Origin: Lachnospiraceae bacterium
GTDB lineage: Bacteria; Bacillota; Clostridia; Lachnospirales; Lachnospiraceae
DNA length: 36,877 nt
NCBI GenBank assembly: GCA_017518185.1
Contig: JAFWWB010000028.1
Coordinates: forward strand, 1 to 36,877
Direction: 5' to 3'
Position numbers and translations under genes: made by a program
The notes under the pieces: generated by a model
The model's database searches: none
Told to the model about the DNA's origin: nothing
Seen by the model: the letters and a program-made list of their open reading frames with translations, nothing else
Shown here: positions 1 to 7,947 of the stretch, in pieces
Numbering within the stretch: position 1 is the stretch's first letter
Layout: each line of letters opens with the position of its first letter

Positions 1-52
1 GTTGAAACCGTGTGTTTTTTATTTGAAACGACAAAAAAGAGAGGTAGGGAAA

Positions 53-3000
53 ATGAAGAAAAGAAACAATAGGATAATGGCATGGCTGCTCACGTTGACG
101 TTGTTGACCCCGGAATTCCAAGGGGTACGTGTGTATGCTGCTGAGCCGGAGTATAATTCTGAAGCTGAGGATACGGATGCTGAAACAGATAAGATTGAAG
201 AAGAGTTTCAGGATACAGACACTTCAGAGCCGGAAAAGGATGATACTGTTTTTTATGAGGATGAAGACAAAGATGCTTTCGATGAGGCAGAAGAAGCAGA
301 GGAAGCTCTGGATGAGGAATACGAGGAAGAGGAAACCCTTTCCGTGTATGTTGCTTCGGAAGATATTGAGAACGAAGCAGAAGAGATCGTAGAAAAAGAA
401 TCTGATCCGGATCAGAATGCGGAGCAGACAGGAGAATCTGATTCTTTTGTTTTTGTACCAGGATATGTTGAGAGCCCGGATAAAAAGCCGGCCAGTATTG
501 CGGCGGACTATGTTACATATGCGGATACAATAAACGATCTGGTTGACGGGGATGATGATAGCATCCAGAATGATTCTGCAGTTGCTACAGATTCTGCTTT
601 TCCGTATTCTTACACTGAAACAGAAGCTCTGAAAAGCTATTTCCAGCAAAAGTATCCTGAAATAAGGGATCAGGGGGCTTATGGAACATGTTGGGCTCAT
701 TCAGCTATAGCCATGGCAGAGTTTTATGCGATCAACCATGGAATGGCTGATGCAGATGTGGATTACAGTGAGATGCATCTAGTGTATTGGACAAATATGC
801 AGGGAACTCCATCTATCGCTGGATATACTGGGGACACAGTCAGTTCCGATGGCGTTATTGCACTTGAAACAGGACATTCCTATGAGGATTCTTCTTATAC
901 ATTGATAAAACAAAGAGGAGTAGCGTTGGAAAGCACAGTTCCTTATTCGTTTGCTTCAAGTTTCGAGACAGGAAAAAAACTGGATCCTGCAACTGAAAGG
1001 CAGGATGAGATATGTTTGACAAATGCCAAAGAGATAAGCATGAAGAATACGGAACTTATAAAGGAGGCTATTGTAGCCAATGGATGTGTAGGTGTGGGTT
1101 ATTATGCAGATATAGCAGGATATGCGTATTCAGGTAAGTATTATAGTTCGTATTATAATCAGGCAAATAACTGTTATTATTATGATGGAAAGCAATTCAA
1201 TAATCATGCTGTTGTAATTGTCGGCTGGGATGATGATTTTCCTAATACTAATTTTGTCTCAGATCACAGACCGGAGAAGGATGGAGCGTGGCTGGTACGA
1301 AACAGTTATGGGGGAAATGGTGAAAATCTTTTTGGGGGATTAGGATATTTTTGGCTGTCGTATGAGGATAAGGCTCTAAACTATTTAATTTTGAATTATG
1401 ATAATTCTGCGTGGGTATATGAGTTCGTTCAGGCCGAAGATATTCCAGATAATCACTATTACTATGATTCTCAGATGCATAATTCAGTGGGGTATTACTG
1501 GCATAATTGGGCAGCCAATATTTTTAAGGCTCAAGGAGATTCTATATTGGAAGAAATTAAGGAAGTTGGGTTTGAAATTGATAACGTGGCTTCTGCAGGA
1601 ACAAAGTATTCCATACATATTTATACAGATGTAGATCCGGAGCTCGGTCCTATTTCTGGTAAAGAGGTTACAGAAGCATACACGGAAGGAAAAGTATATC
1701 TGGATGGGAAATATACGATCAAGCTGAAAAAACCCGTACAGGTTAGGCATGGTGAATATTATTCTGTTGTGATATATAGGGATGGGGAATATGGGATTTG
1801 TTATGAGTATGCTTCATTAGAGCAGAGCAACGAAAAAACCATGTATATGGTTGATCTTGAAAGAGGGCAGAGCTTCTATTCTCGTGACGGTAAATCGTGG
1901 TTAGATCAGTTTGGTGAATCAAATGCAAAGTTTAAATATGGAAATGTAATAATATCCGCGTATACTGATAATGTAGATACATCCAACATGGATCTGAGCG
2001 GGGTTTCTTTGCGTGAGGATGAAATAAACTTAACAAAATACGAGCAGGAATATACCATTAATCCAAAGGTATATAAGAAAGATGGTACTCTAGATATGAA
2101 TCCGAAGTTAACATTCAGCAGCAGTAATCCTGATGTGGCACCTGTTACTGAAGATGGAGTTATTAAGGCTGTTGATGATGGCGTGAGTATTATCTCGGTG
2201 AGTTGCGGAATGCTTTCGGCAAATTGCATTGTTAAGGTATCAATTCAAAAAAAGGTGGAAATCAAGTACGCAGGCTCAGCGATACAAGAATTATCATTCA
2301 ACGCCTTAAAATATGGTGAGAAGAATGTAACAATTACAGTTTATGATGAAAAAGGAGAGCGTGTAAAAGTTGATTCTATAAGTATTAATCTATCAGATCC
2401 GAAGATTGTTTCTTTCGAGAATCAGATAGATTACACGTATTTTATTACTATGGATATTGTTCCACATAGAAATGGAACTGCCTTATTAACAGTTAGTTGT
2501 CCGGAGGCCAAACCTGTGGTGTGCAAAATGACTGTACAGGTACAGGAGGTTGCAAAGCCTGTTATCACGGCCAGTCGGGAAGGGACTCTTGTACCGGGAG
2601 ATACTATAAGCATAAGCTGTGAGACCAAAAACGCAGAAATATACTATACTCTTGATGGTTCAGAACCCAGTACTGAATCTGAGAAATGTAAAAGCGGTAA
2701 AGTGATAACTATTGAAAAGGAAGATGCAGAAAAAGAGATCATCCTGAAGGTGCTTGCGGTAAAGGATGGGTATTCGCCAAGTGAGTCGGAAAAGAGTTTT
2801 GTGGTGGGAAAGTTTGAGCCGATAGCTACTACTATGGATATTGATCCTAAAGCGTGGACATTTACAGAACAGGATGAAACAAAGCAACTTCTTGTAAAGG
2901 TTCTTGATCAGTATGGTGACGAGATAACCAATCCGGAAATAACGTATAATATCGCGGATGAGAAGGTTGCAGTTGTAGAGTCTTCCGGACTGATCAAGGC

Positions 3001-4897
3001 GGTCAAAAATGGTAAAACTCGTGTGACTGTATCCTGCGACAAGATTAATGGTTACTGCAATGTTGAGGTTAACATTCCTGAAAAGGGGCACACTGCTGTT
3101 CCGCAGGCGGATCCTGTAAATGGAAGCAGACTGAAAACCGGAGACAGTATACGGCTATATTGTTCGTCGGAACAGGATGCTACGATATACTATACATTGG
3201 ATGGCAGCGATCCGACGGATGAGAGTGATGTGTTCAATAAAGCTATCGTAATAACTGATGAGATGGCCGGGACTACGATTTCAGTGAATGCCATGGCGGT
3301 AGCTGGAGATAAAGAACCAAGTGATATTGTATACTTTACTTACGAGATTGAAGAACCTCAACATATACATGTCTGGATGAAGGATTCTGTAAGCTGGAAC
3401 GGTAGTTATGAAGAGACACCATCGGAAGCTGTTTTTAATCTTGTATGTGAGGAGGACGAGGCACATACTGAGAGCCTTCCGGCTGATAAGATAGAACCTG
3501 TATCGCTGAATGAGGCTCAGAAAACCTATAAAGCAACACTAACCTATGAAGGTCAGGTTTTTGAGGATACAAAAGTTTTTGATGTAGAGGGAAAGGAACA
3601 GGATTGGGAGTTCACCGGATTTGACTGGACAGGTACCACCAGCGAAAACGGTGTGGCAAAGGCGGTATTCAGCTGCGCAGACTGCACGGAAGTGAAGGAA
3701 GTGGCAGCGACCGTGACGGAAAAGAACCGTACGAAGAATAGTGTGATCTGGCATGCAGAACTTACGGGACCGGACGGTAAAACGTATACCGAAGATCACA
3801 GCGTTAGCTGGACACCGTCAGGCGGAGATGATCCTTCCGGCGGAAAGATCGTCCTTGACGGAAAGGAAGTCACCAGCCTGAAGGATGCCTTTAAGTCAAT
3901 GAATAACAGCGGCAAAGATTATGCTATCGAGCTGAATGCGGATGTGACGGGAGAGAAGAACCTCACTATTCCGAAGACTGCGAAGAGCGTTACCATCATA
4001 GGAAACGGCCACAGCATCGAGATAGTGGGAACGAAGCTTACGGCTAATGCACCGCTGATACTTGAAGATGTTAAGTTCGTTGCAAAGACAAAGAAGAACG
4101 CTCCGGCGAAATTCACTCTGTATGCAAAGAAAGGACTGACAGTGAATGACGGACTGAGCTTCTCGGCAAAAGCTTCGACGGTTAAATCCGGAACGGATAT
4201 TCTGCTCTTCGGTGAGCTTGCAGCCGATGTTGTCAATTGCAAGGGACTGGCGCTTATGGATGGCGGAAACCTGAAGGCGGCGGCGAACAGCAAGATAACA
4301 GTAAATGGAAATGTCTCCGGAATGGGCGGAAGCATAGAGCTTTTGACGGGATTCAATAAGCCCATAGTCATAAAAGGCGTAGTGACCGGAATAGTGAGGG
4401 TCACCGGTGCGCATCAGGCCGACGGTACACAGGTCCTTAAGACTTCCGCCAAGAAAATAAACCCTGTATCGCTCAAAGCAAGTTTTGACGTGAGCGATAT
4501 CACGGAAAACGCTGTCGATACACATCTGTATTATCTCAGCAGCGGCAAAGCATGCATCTTCGGTGAGGCCATTGAGTTCAACGGTAACAGCTACGGTCTC
4601 TGGAAGGATGCGGTTGCTGCAATGAACGATGTTGTGAAGAGCGGAACGAAGGAGCTTACCCTGAATATAGAGGGAGATGTCAATATCAAGGGCAAGTTCC
4701 TGCTCCCGAAGAAGGGCTATGACAAGCTGGTGATAAGCGGTGCCGGAAAGATCACATTTACCGGTGATATCAGCCTTACGGGAAATACGGTCATTGACGA
4801 GGGCGTAGAGCTCTGCAAGGTCAATGCGAAGGGCGCTAAGATGAGCGGAAAGGTCAAAGCCGGAAAGTACAGCTACACCGGACCTGCTGTGTTCTGA
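53..4897 (+). CDS. Large secreted papain-like (C1 family) protein with Ig-like and chitobiase-type C-terminal domains
   Basis: A 1614-residue exported protein. The ATG at 53 is preferred over an in-frame TTG at 2 because GAGGTAGGGA lies just upstream and a signal peptide follows (basic start, hydrophobic core, likely cleavage after VYA near residue 29). A long acidic Asp/Glu linker leads into a papain-fold domain at about residues 195-440, with Cys213 in QGAYGTCWAHSA, His385 in NHAVVIVGW and Asn417 in WLVRNSYGG, so the catalytic set is intact. A lectin-like segment follows, then at least two Big_2-type Ig-like repeats (VSC motifs) and two chitobiase C-terminal-like modules (IYYTLDGSEP, IYYTLDGSDP). 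The last ~430 residues look like a repetitive beta-helix. No LPXTG anchor is seen. The first ~3.6 kb is clearly AT-rich, the rest host-like. It probably acts on the cell surface or outside the cell; its substrate is unknown. Confidence 0.85.
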   Translation: MKKRNNRIMAWLLTLTLLTPEFQGVRVYAAEPEYNSEAEDTDAETDKIEEEFQDTDTSEPEKDDTVFYEDEDKDAFDEAEEAEEALDEEYEEEETLSVYVASEDIENEAEEIVEKESDPDQNAEQTGESDSFVFVPGYVESPDKKPASIAADYVTYADTINDLVDGDDDSIQNDSAVATDSAFPYSYTETEALKSYFQQKYPEIRDQGAYGTCWAHSAIAMAEFYAINHGMADADVDYSEMHLVYWTNMQGTPSIAGYTGDTVSSDGVIALETGHSYEDSSYTLIKQRGVALESTVPYSFASSFETGKKLDPATERQDEICLTNAKEISMKNTELIKEAIVANGCVGVGYYADIAGYAYSGKYYSSYYNQANNCYYYDGKQFNNHAVVIVGWDDDFPNTNFVSDHRPEKDGAWLVRNSYGGNGENLFGGLGYFWLSYEDKALNYLILNYDNSAWVYEFVQAEDIPDNHYYYDSQMHNSVGYYWHNWAANIFKAQGDSILEEIKEVGFEIDNVASAGTKYSIHIYTDVDPELGPISGKEVTEAYTEGKVYLDGKYTIKLKKPVQVRHGEYYSVVIYRDGEYGICYEYASLEQSNEKTMYMVDLERGQSFYSRDGKSWLDQFGESNAKFKYGNVIISAYTDNVDTSNMDLSGVSLREDEINLTKYEQEYTINPKVYKKDGTLDMNPKLTFSSSNPDVAPVTEDGVIKAVDDGVSIISVSCGMLSANCIVKVSIQKKVEIKYAGSAIQELSFNALKYGEKNVTITVYDEKGERVKVDSISINLSDPKIVSFENQIDYTYFITMDIVPHRNGTALLTVSCPEAKPVVCKMTVQVQEVAKPVITASREGTLVPGDTISISCETKNAEIYYTLDGSEPSTESEKCKSGKVITIEKEDAEKEIILKVLAVKDGYSPSESEKSFVVGKFEPIATTMDIDPKAWTFTEQDETKQLLVKVLDQYGDEITNPEITYNIADEKVAVVESSGLIKAVKNGKTRVTVSCDKINGYCNVEVNIPEKGHTAVPQADPVNGSRLKTGDSIRLYCSSEQDATIYYTLDGSDPTDESDVFNKAIVITDEMAGTTISVNAMAVAGDKEPSDIVYFTYEIEEPQHIHVWMKDSVSWNGSYEETPSEAVFNLVCEEDEAHTESLPADKIEPVSLNEAQKTYKATLTYEGQVFEDTKVFDVEGKEQDWEFTGFDWTGTTSENGVAKAVFSCADCTEVKEVAATVTEKNRTKNSVIWHAELTGPDGKTYTEDHSVSWTPSGGDDPSGGKIVLDGKEVTSLKDAFKSMNNSGKDYAIELNADVTGEKNLTIPKTAKSVTIIGNGHSIEIVGTKLTANAPLILEDVKFVAKTKKNAPAKFTLYAKKGLTVNDGLSFSAKASTVKSGTDILLFGELAADVVNCKGLALMDGGNLKAAANSKITVNGNVSGMGGSIELLTGFNKPIVIKGVVTGIVRVTGAHQADGTQVLKTSAKKINPVSLKASFDVSDITENAVDTHLYYLSSGKACIFGEAIEFNGNSYGLWKDAVAAMNDVVKSGTKELTLNIEGDVNIKGKFLLPKKGYDKLVISGAGKITFTGDISLTGNTVIDEGVELCKVNAKGAKMSGKVKAGKYSYTGPAVF

Positions 4898-4930
4898 GAC
4901 TGCTGAAACAGTACATATTTGTCTATGATG

Positions 4931-4958
4931 CAGGGCTCCCGAAGGGAGCCCTGTTTTT
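4931..4958 (+). terminator. Rho-independent terminator after the papain-like protein
   Basis: A perfect 10-bp stem (CAGGGCTCCC with GGGAGCCCTG) around a GAA loop is followed by TTTTT. It lies 33 bases after the stop codon and separates this gene from nfnAB. Confidence 0.9.
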
Positions 4959-4982
4959 CCACTGTTTTCCCATCGCTTTATC

Positions 4983-5011
4983 TTGATTTACACTGCTGTT
5001 TATGCTAATAT
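4983..5011 (+). promoter_or_regulatory. Sigma-A type promoter for nfnAB
   Basis: The -35 TTGATT and -10 TAATAT are separated by 17 bp, and a TGC extended -10 precedes the -10 box. A strong ribosome binding site (AGGAGGGA, 5032-5039) and the nfnA ATG at 5045 follow. No operator is evident. Confidence 0.7.
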
Positions 5012-5044
5012 TTTGAAGGTTGAGTCTTTTTAGGAGGGATCAAT

Positions 5045-5884
5045 ATGTTTCGCATCAAAGAAATGGATTATCTGAATCCCACCATTTTCAGGATGGTGGT
5101 GGAAGCCCCCATGGTAGCAAGAAGCTGCCAGCCGGGGCAGTTCGTCATAGTACGGGCCGATGAAGAGGGAGAGCGTATCCCCCTTACTATCTGCGACTAT
5201 GACAGGGTTGCCGGGACCGTGACCATAGTCGTACAGGTCATCGGAGCAGGCACCACGCTTATGGGAAGGATGAAGAAGGGCGATATGCTGGCGGATTTCG
5301 TCGGCCCCCTGGGACAGCCTTCCGATCTGGTCACCGACGATATCGCAGAGGTCAGGAACAAGAAGATCGTCTTTATCGCAGGCGGTCTGGGAACAGCTCC
5401 CGTTTATCCCCAGGTCAAGTGGCTAAGGGATCACGGCATCAGCGCGGATGTCATCATCGGCGCCAAGAGCAAGGATATCCTTATAATGGAAGATGAGTTC
5501 AAGGATGTGGCCGGCAATCTCTATATCACCACCGACGACGGTTCCTACGGCCGCGAAGGCATGGTCACGAAGTGCCTTGAGGATCTGGTGACAAAGGAAG
5601 GCAAGATCTACGATCACTGTGTTTCCATAGGTCCCATGATCATGATGAAGTTTGTCTGCCAGCTTACCGAAAAGCTGGGCATCCATACGGTGGTCTCCAT
5701 GAACCCCATAATGGTGGACGGCACCGGGATGTGCGGCGCATGCAGATGTACCGTGGACGGAGTTACAAAGTTTGCATGCGTGGACGGGCCTGAGTTTGAC
5801 GGACATAAGGTTGACTGGGACGAGGCTATGAGACGTTCCGGCATGTACAGAGATTGGGAAGCGGAAAAGAGGGCAGCGGTATGA
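5045..5884 (+). CDS. nfnA: NADH-dependent ferredoxin:NADP+ oxidoreductase, small subunit (NfnA)
   Basis: 279 residues, the usual size of the NfnA/PyrK-like FAD/NAD(H)-binding family. With NfnB it couples reduced ferredoxin, NADH and NADP+ by flavin-based electron bifurcation in the cytoplasm. The N-terminal half is a ferredoxin-reductase FAD domain (RIPLTICDYD), the middle binds NAD(H) (FIAGGLGTAPVYPQ). The C-terminal cluster site has Asp225, Cys230, Cys233 and Cys245. The spacing 5/3/12 matches my recollection of the unusual one-Asp, three-Cys [2Fe-2S] site in Thermotoga NfnA, which favours NfnA over a dihydroorotate dehydrogenase electron-transfer subunit. Its stop overlaps the nfnB start (ATGA), so the two are translationally coupled. 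Confidence 0.9.
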   Translation: MFRIKEMDYLNPTIFRMVVEAPMVARSCQPGQFVIVRADEEGERIPLTICDYDRVAGTVTIVVQVIGAGTTLMGRMKKGDMLADFVGPLGQPSDLVTDDIAEVRNKKIVFIAGGLGTAPVYPQVKWLRDHGISADVIIGAKSKDILIMEDEFKDVAGNLYITTDDGSYGREGMVTKCLEDLVTKEGKIYDHCVSIGPMIMMKFVCQLTEKLGIHTVVSMNPIMVDGTGMCGACRCTVDGVTKFACVDGPEFDGHKVDWDEAMRRSGMYRDWEAEKRAAV

Positions 5885-7272
5885 TAGAAGTAGATGTTTT
5901 AAAGAAAGTCCCGGTAAGGGAGCAGGCTCCGGCTGAAAGAGCAAAGAATTTCAAGGAGGTCTGCCTGGGCTACGATAAGGAAGAGGCAATGGCCGAGGCT
6001 ACGCGCTGCATCAACTGCAAGAATGCGCGCTGCATCACGGGCTGCCCCGTATCCATCAATATTCCTGCATTCATCGAGCAGGTGAAGGAAGGAAATATCG
6101 AAGGGGCATATAAGATCATCAGCGAATCCAGCGCACTGCCCGCAGTATGCGGACGTGTCTGCCCCCAGGAGAGCCAGTGCGAAGGCGTCTGTGTAAGAGG
6201 CGTTAAGGGAGAGGCGGTCTCTATAGGAAAGCTGGAGCGTTTCGTTGCAGACTGGGCAAGAGAGAACGGCATCAGGCCCGAGCCCGCAAAGGTTAAGAGA
6301 GGCAAGAGAGTGGCAGTCATCGGTTCAGGCCCCGCAGGCCTTACCTGCGCAGGGGATCTGGCAAAGTACGGCTATGACGTGACCATCTACGAAGCACTTC
6401 ACAAGGCAGGCGGCGTTCTGGTATACGGTATACCCGAGTTCCGTCTTCCCAAGGATGCGGTCGTTGAGAAGGAGATCGAGAATGTCCGTTCACTTGGCGT
6501 GAAGATCGAAACGGACGTGGTCATCGGAAAGTCCATTACCATCGATGAACTGCTGGAGCAGGAGAAGTTTGATGCGGTGTTCATTGGTTCCGGTGCAGGA
6601 CTTCCCAAGTTCATGGGTATCCCCGGAGAGAATGCTAACGGTGTCTTCTCAGCAAATGAGTACCTTACCAGGAGCAACCTGATGAAGGCCTTTGATGAAA
6701 ATTCAAGGACCCCCATAATGAAGAGCAAGAAGGTGGCAGTCGTGGGCGGCGGAAACGTTGCCATGGATGCCGCAAGAACCGCGCTGAGACTGGGCGCAGA
6801 GGTGCATATCGTATACCGCCGCAGCGAGGCTGAGCTTCCCGCCCGTGTGGAGGAGGTGCATCATGCTAAGGAAGAGGGCATAATCTTCGACCTTCTCACC
6901 AACCCTACCGAGATTCTTGAGGATGAGAAGGGCTGGGTCTGCGGCATCAAGTGCGTGCGCATGGAACTGGGCGAGCCGGATGAGAGCGGCAGAAGACGCC
7001 CCGTGGTGGTGCCGGACAGCGAGTTCGTCATCGATGTGGATACTGTTATCATGAGCCTGGGCACCAGCCCCAACCCTCTTATCAGCAGCACGACAAAGGG
7101 GCTTGAGGCAAATAAGCACGGCTGCATAGTTGCAACCGAGGATACCGGAAAGACCAGCAGGGACAGCGTATATGCCGGCGGCGATGCCGTTACCGGCGCA
7201 GCCACCGTTATCCTTGCCATGGGCGCCGGCAAGTCTGCCGCGAAGGCTATCCACGAGCAGCTGAGCGCGTAA
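5881..7272 (+). CDS. nfnB: NADH-dependent ferredoxin:NADP+ oxidoreductase, large subunit (NfnB, GltD-like)
   Basis: 463 residues from the ATG at 5881, which overlaps the nfnA stop; a longer in-frame start at 5854 would lie inside nfnA and is not favoured. The N-terminal ferredoxin-like domain holds two cysteine clusters (CINCKNARCITGCP and CGRVCPQESQCEGVC) for [4Fe-4S] centres. The FAD motif is GSGPAGLTCAGDLA and the NADP(H) motif GGGNVAMDAARTALRLG. The C-terminal YAGGDAVTGAATVILAMGAG stretch closes the FAD site. The family is shared with the small subunit of NADPH glutamate synthase, but no large gltB-type gene is present and the partner is NfnA, so bifurcating transhydrogenase is the better call. 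gdhA, an NADPH consumer, lies 2.5 kb downstream. Confidence 0.9.
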   Translation: MIEVDVLKKVPVREQAPAERAKNFKEVCLGYDKEEAMAEATRCINCKNARCITGCPVSINIPAFIEQVKEGNIEGAYKIISESSALPAVCGRVCPQESQCEGVCVRGVKGEAVSIGKLERFVADWARENGIRPEPAKVKRGKRVAVIGSGPAGLTCAGDLAKYGYDVTIYEALHKAGGVLVYGIPEFRLPKDAVVEKEIENVRSLGVKIETDVVIGKSITIDELLEQEKFDAVFIGSGAGLPKFMGIPGENANGVFSANEYLTRSNLMKAFDENSRTPIMKSKKVAVVGGGNVAMDAARTALRLGAEVHIVYRRSEAELPARVEEVHHAKEEGIIFDLLTNPTEILEDEKGWVCGIKCVRMELGEPDESGRRRPVVVPDSEFVIDVDTVIMSLGTSPNPLISSTTKGLEANKHGCIVATEDTGKTSRDSVYAGGDAVTGAATVILAMGAGKSAAKAIHEQLSA

Positions 7273-7303
7273 GATATAGTTAACAAAAGAAAAGATCAAA
7301 AAG

Positions 7304-7349
7304 GCCGGTGGGCCGGATCATTCCTGATAGATCCGGCTGCCGGCTTTTT
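7304..7349. terminator. Bidirectional terminator between nfnB and the DUF202-like gene
   Basis: The interrupted stem pairs GCCGG (7304-7308) and GCCGGATC (7312-7319) with GATCCGGC (7330-7337) and CCGGC (7340-7344). T5 lies on the right and A5 on the left, so it can end transcripts from both sides. The last codons and stop of the minus-strand gene are inside the hairpin. Confidence 0.85.
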
Positions 7350-7689
7350 CTGCCAGGGCGTTCTTTTCCTTTTCCATCTCTTCGATCTCTTTCTTAAGCC
7401 TGGGATAGGTGGTGAGATCCTTGGCTATGAAATATATGGCAGCAGCAAAAAGCGCTGCGGCGAGGGCGGTGCTGAAGCGGTCCGATACACCTATGGCCGG
7501 CAGGGCCTTATAGACCGTGGCCGCGCTTCCCACCAGTGAGACTATGGTGCGGAGAAAAGAGAGGTGGGTCTGCTCCACTGAAAGTTTGGTATTGTTAAAG
7601 GCCAGGTTGGTGCGTATCACCGAAAGAGCGGTGCGCTCATATGAGAGTTCGGTGCGCTCCAGGGCCAGTTCCTGTTCTGTGTGTTCCAT
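7318..7689 (-). CDS. Small DUF202-like membrane protein with six heptad repeats
   Basis: 123 residues; start chosen for the AAGGAGA site 10 bases upstream. Residues 8-49 are six tandem seven-residue units of pattern L-[AS]-x-x-x-T-x (LALERTE, LSYERTA, LSVIRTN, LAFNNTK, LSVEQTH, LSFLRTI). The last unit runs into a hydrophobic segment (about 45-66). A second membrane segment (about 73-91) and a basic/acidic coiled tail follow. DUF202 proteins usually carry one L-x-x-E-R-T-x-L-x-x-x-R-T block before the first membrane helix, so the family call rests on that block and the two helices. The function is unknown. It is monocistronic, converges on nfnB, and its predicted promoter lies partly in a palindromic repeat. 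Confidence 0.7.
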   Translation of the reverse strand: MEHTEQELALERTELSYERTALSVIRTNLAFNNTKLSVEQTHLSFLRTIVSLVGSAATVYKALPAIGVSDRFSTALAAALFAAAIYFIAKDLTTYPRLKKEIEEMEKEKNALAEKAGSRIYQE

Positions 7690-7710
7690 GGCGGGTTCTC
7701 CTTACTTAAT

Positions 7711-7739
7711 ATAATAAGATCCCTCGACTGCGCAGGCAA
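7711..7739 (-). promoter_or_regulatory. Predicted promoter of the DUF202-like gene, -35 inside a repeat
   Basis: Read on the minus strand: TTGCCT (7739-7734), 17 bp, TATTAT (7716-7711). The -35 lies in the palindromic repeat and the -10 just outside it. The start codon is at 7689, so the leader would be short, beginning close to the ribosome binding site. Confidence 0.45.
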
Positions 7740-7762
7740 AGCCTGCTCCGCTCGGGATGACA
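7718..7762 (-). repeat. Palindromic interspersed repeat, truncated copy plus a decayed second copy
   Basis: The sequence runs from GATCCCTCGAC to GCTCGGGATGACA, the same outer ends as the copies at 19681, 19751 and 23044. The centre is a short inverted pair (GCAGGC/GCCTGC). A degraded half copy with the same AGGCAAGGCCTGCTCC core continues to about 7798. The rest of this 258-base intergenic region holds the two flanking promoters. Confidence 0.75.
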
Positions 7763-7879
7763 ATGAGCGCAGGCAAGGCCTGCTCCACTCGCTATTACAT
7801 TGGTGCGGCCTTTGTCTGGAATGAGCATAACCCATCCGGGGAGGCGGCGTCAAGAAAAAAAGAGACCGGTGCGGAACAG

Positions 7880-7908
7880 TTGCGCTCGGGGAGGTTTATG
7901 ATTATAAT
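7880..7908 (+). promoter_or_regulatory. Predicted promoter of the HD-GYP gene
   Basis: TTGCGC and a perfect TATAAT are separated by 17 bp. Transcription would begin near 7915, about 33 bases before the ATG at 7948. Confidence 0.55.
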
Positions 7909-7947
7909 GTGTAAGATATTAATTTTTTGGGCAGGAAAAATACGGGC

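Noticed and set aside
2-52. N-terminal extension of the papain-like protein from TTG at 2
   Set aside because: The extension would put 17 polar and basic residues before a good signal peptide, and a strong ribosome binding site serves the ATG at 53.
5881-7272. Glutamate synthase small subunit
   Set aside because: No large glutamate synthase subunit is present and the immediate partner has the NfnA-type cluster ligands.
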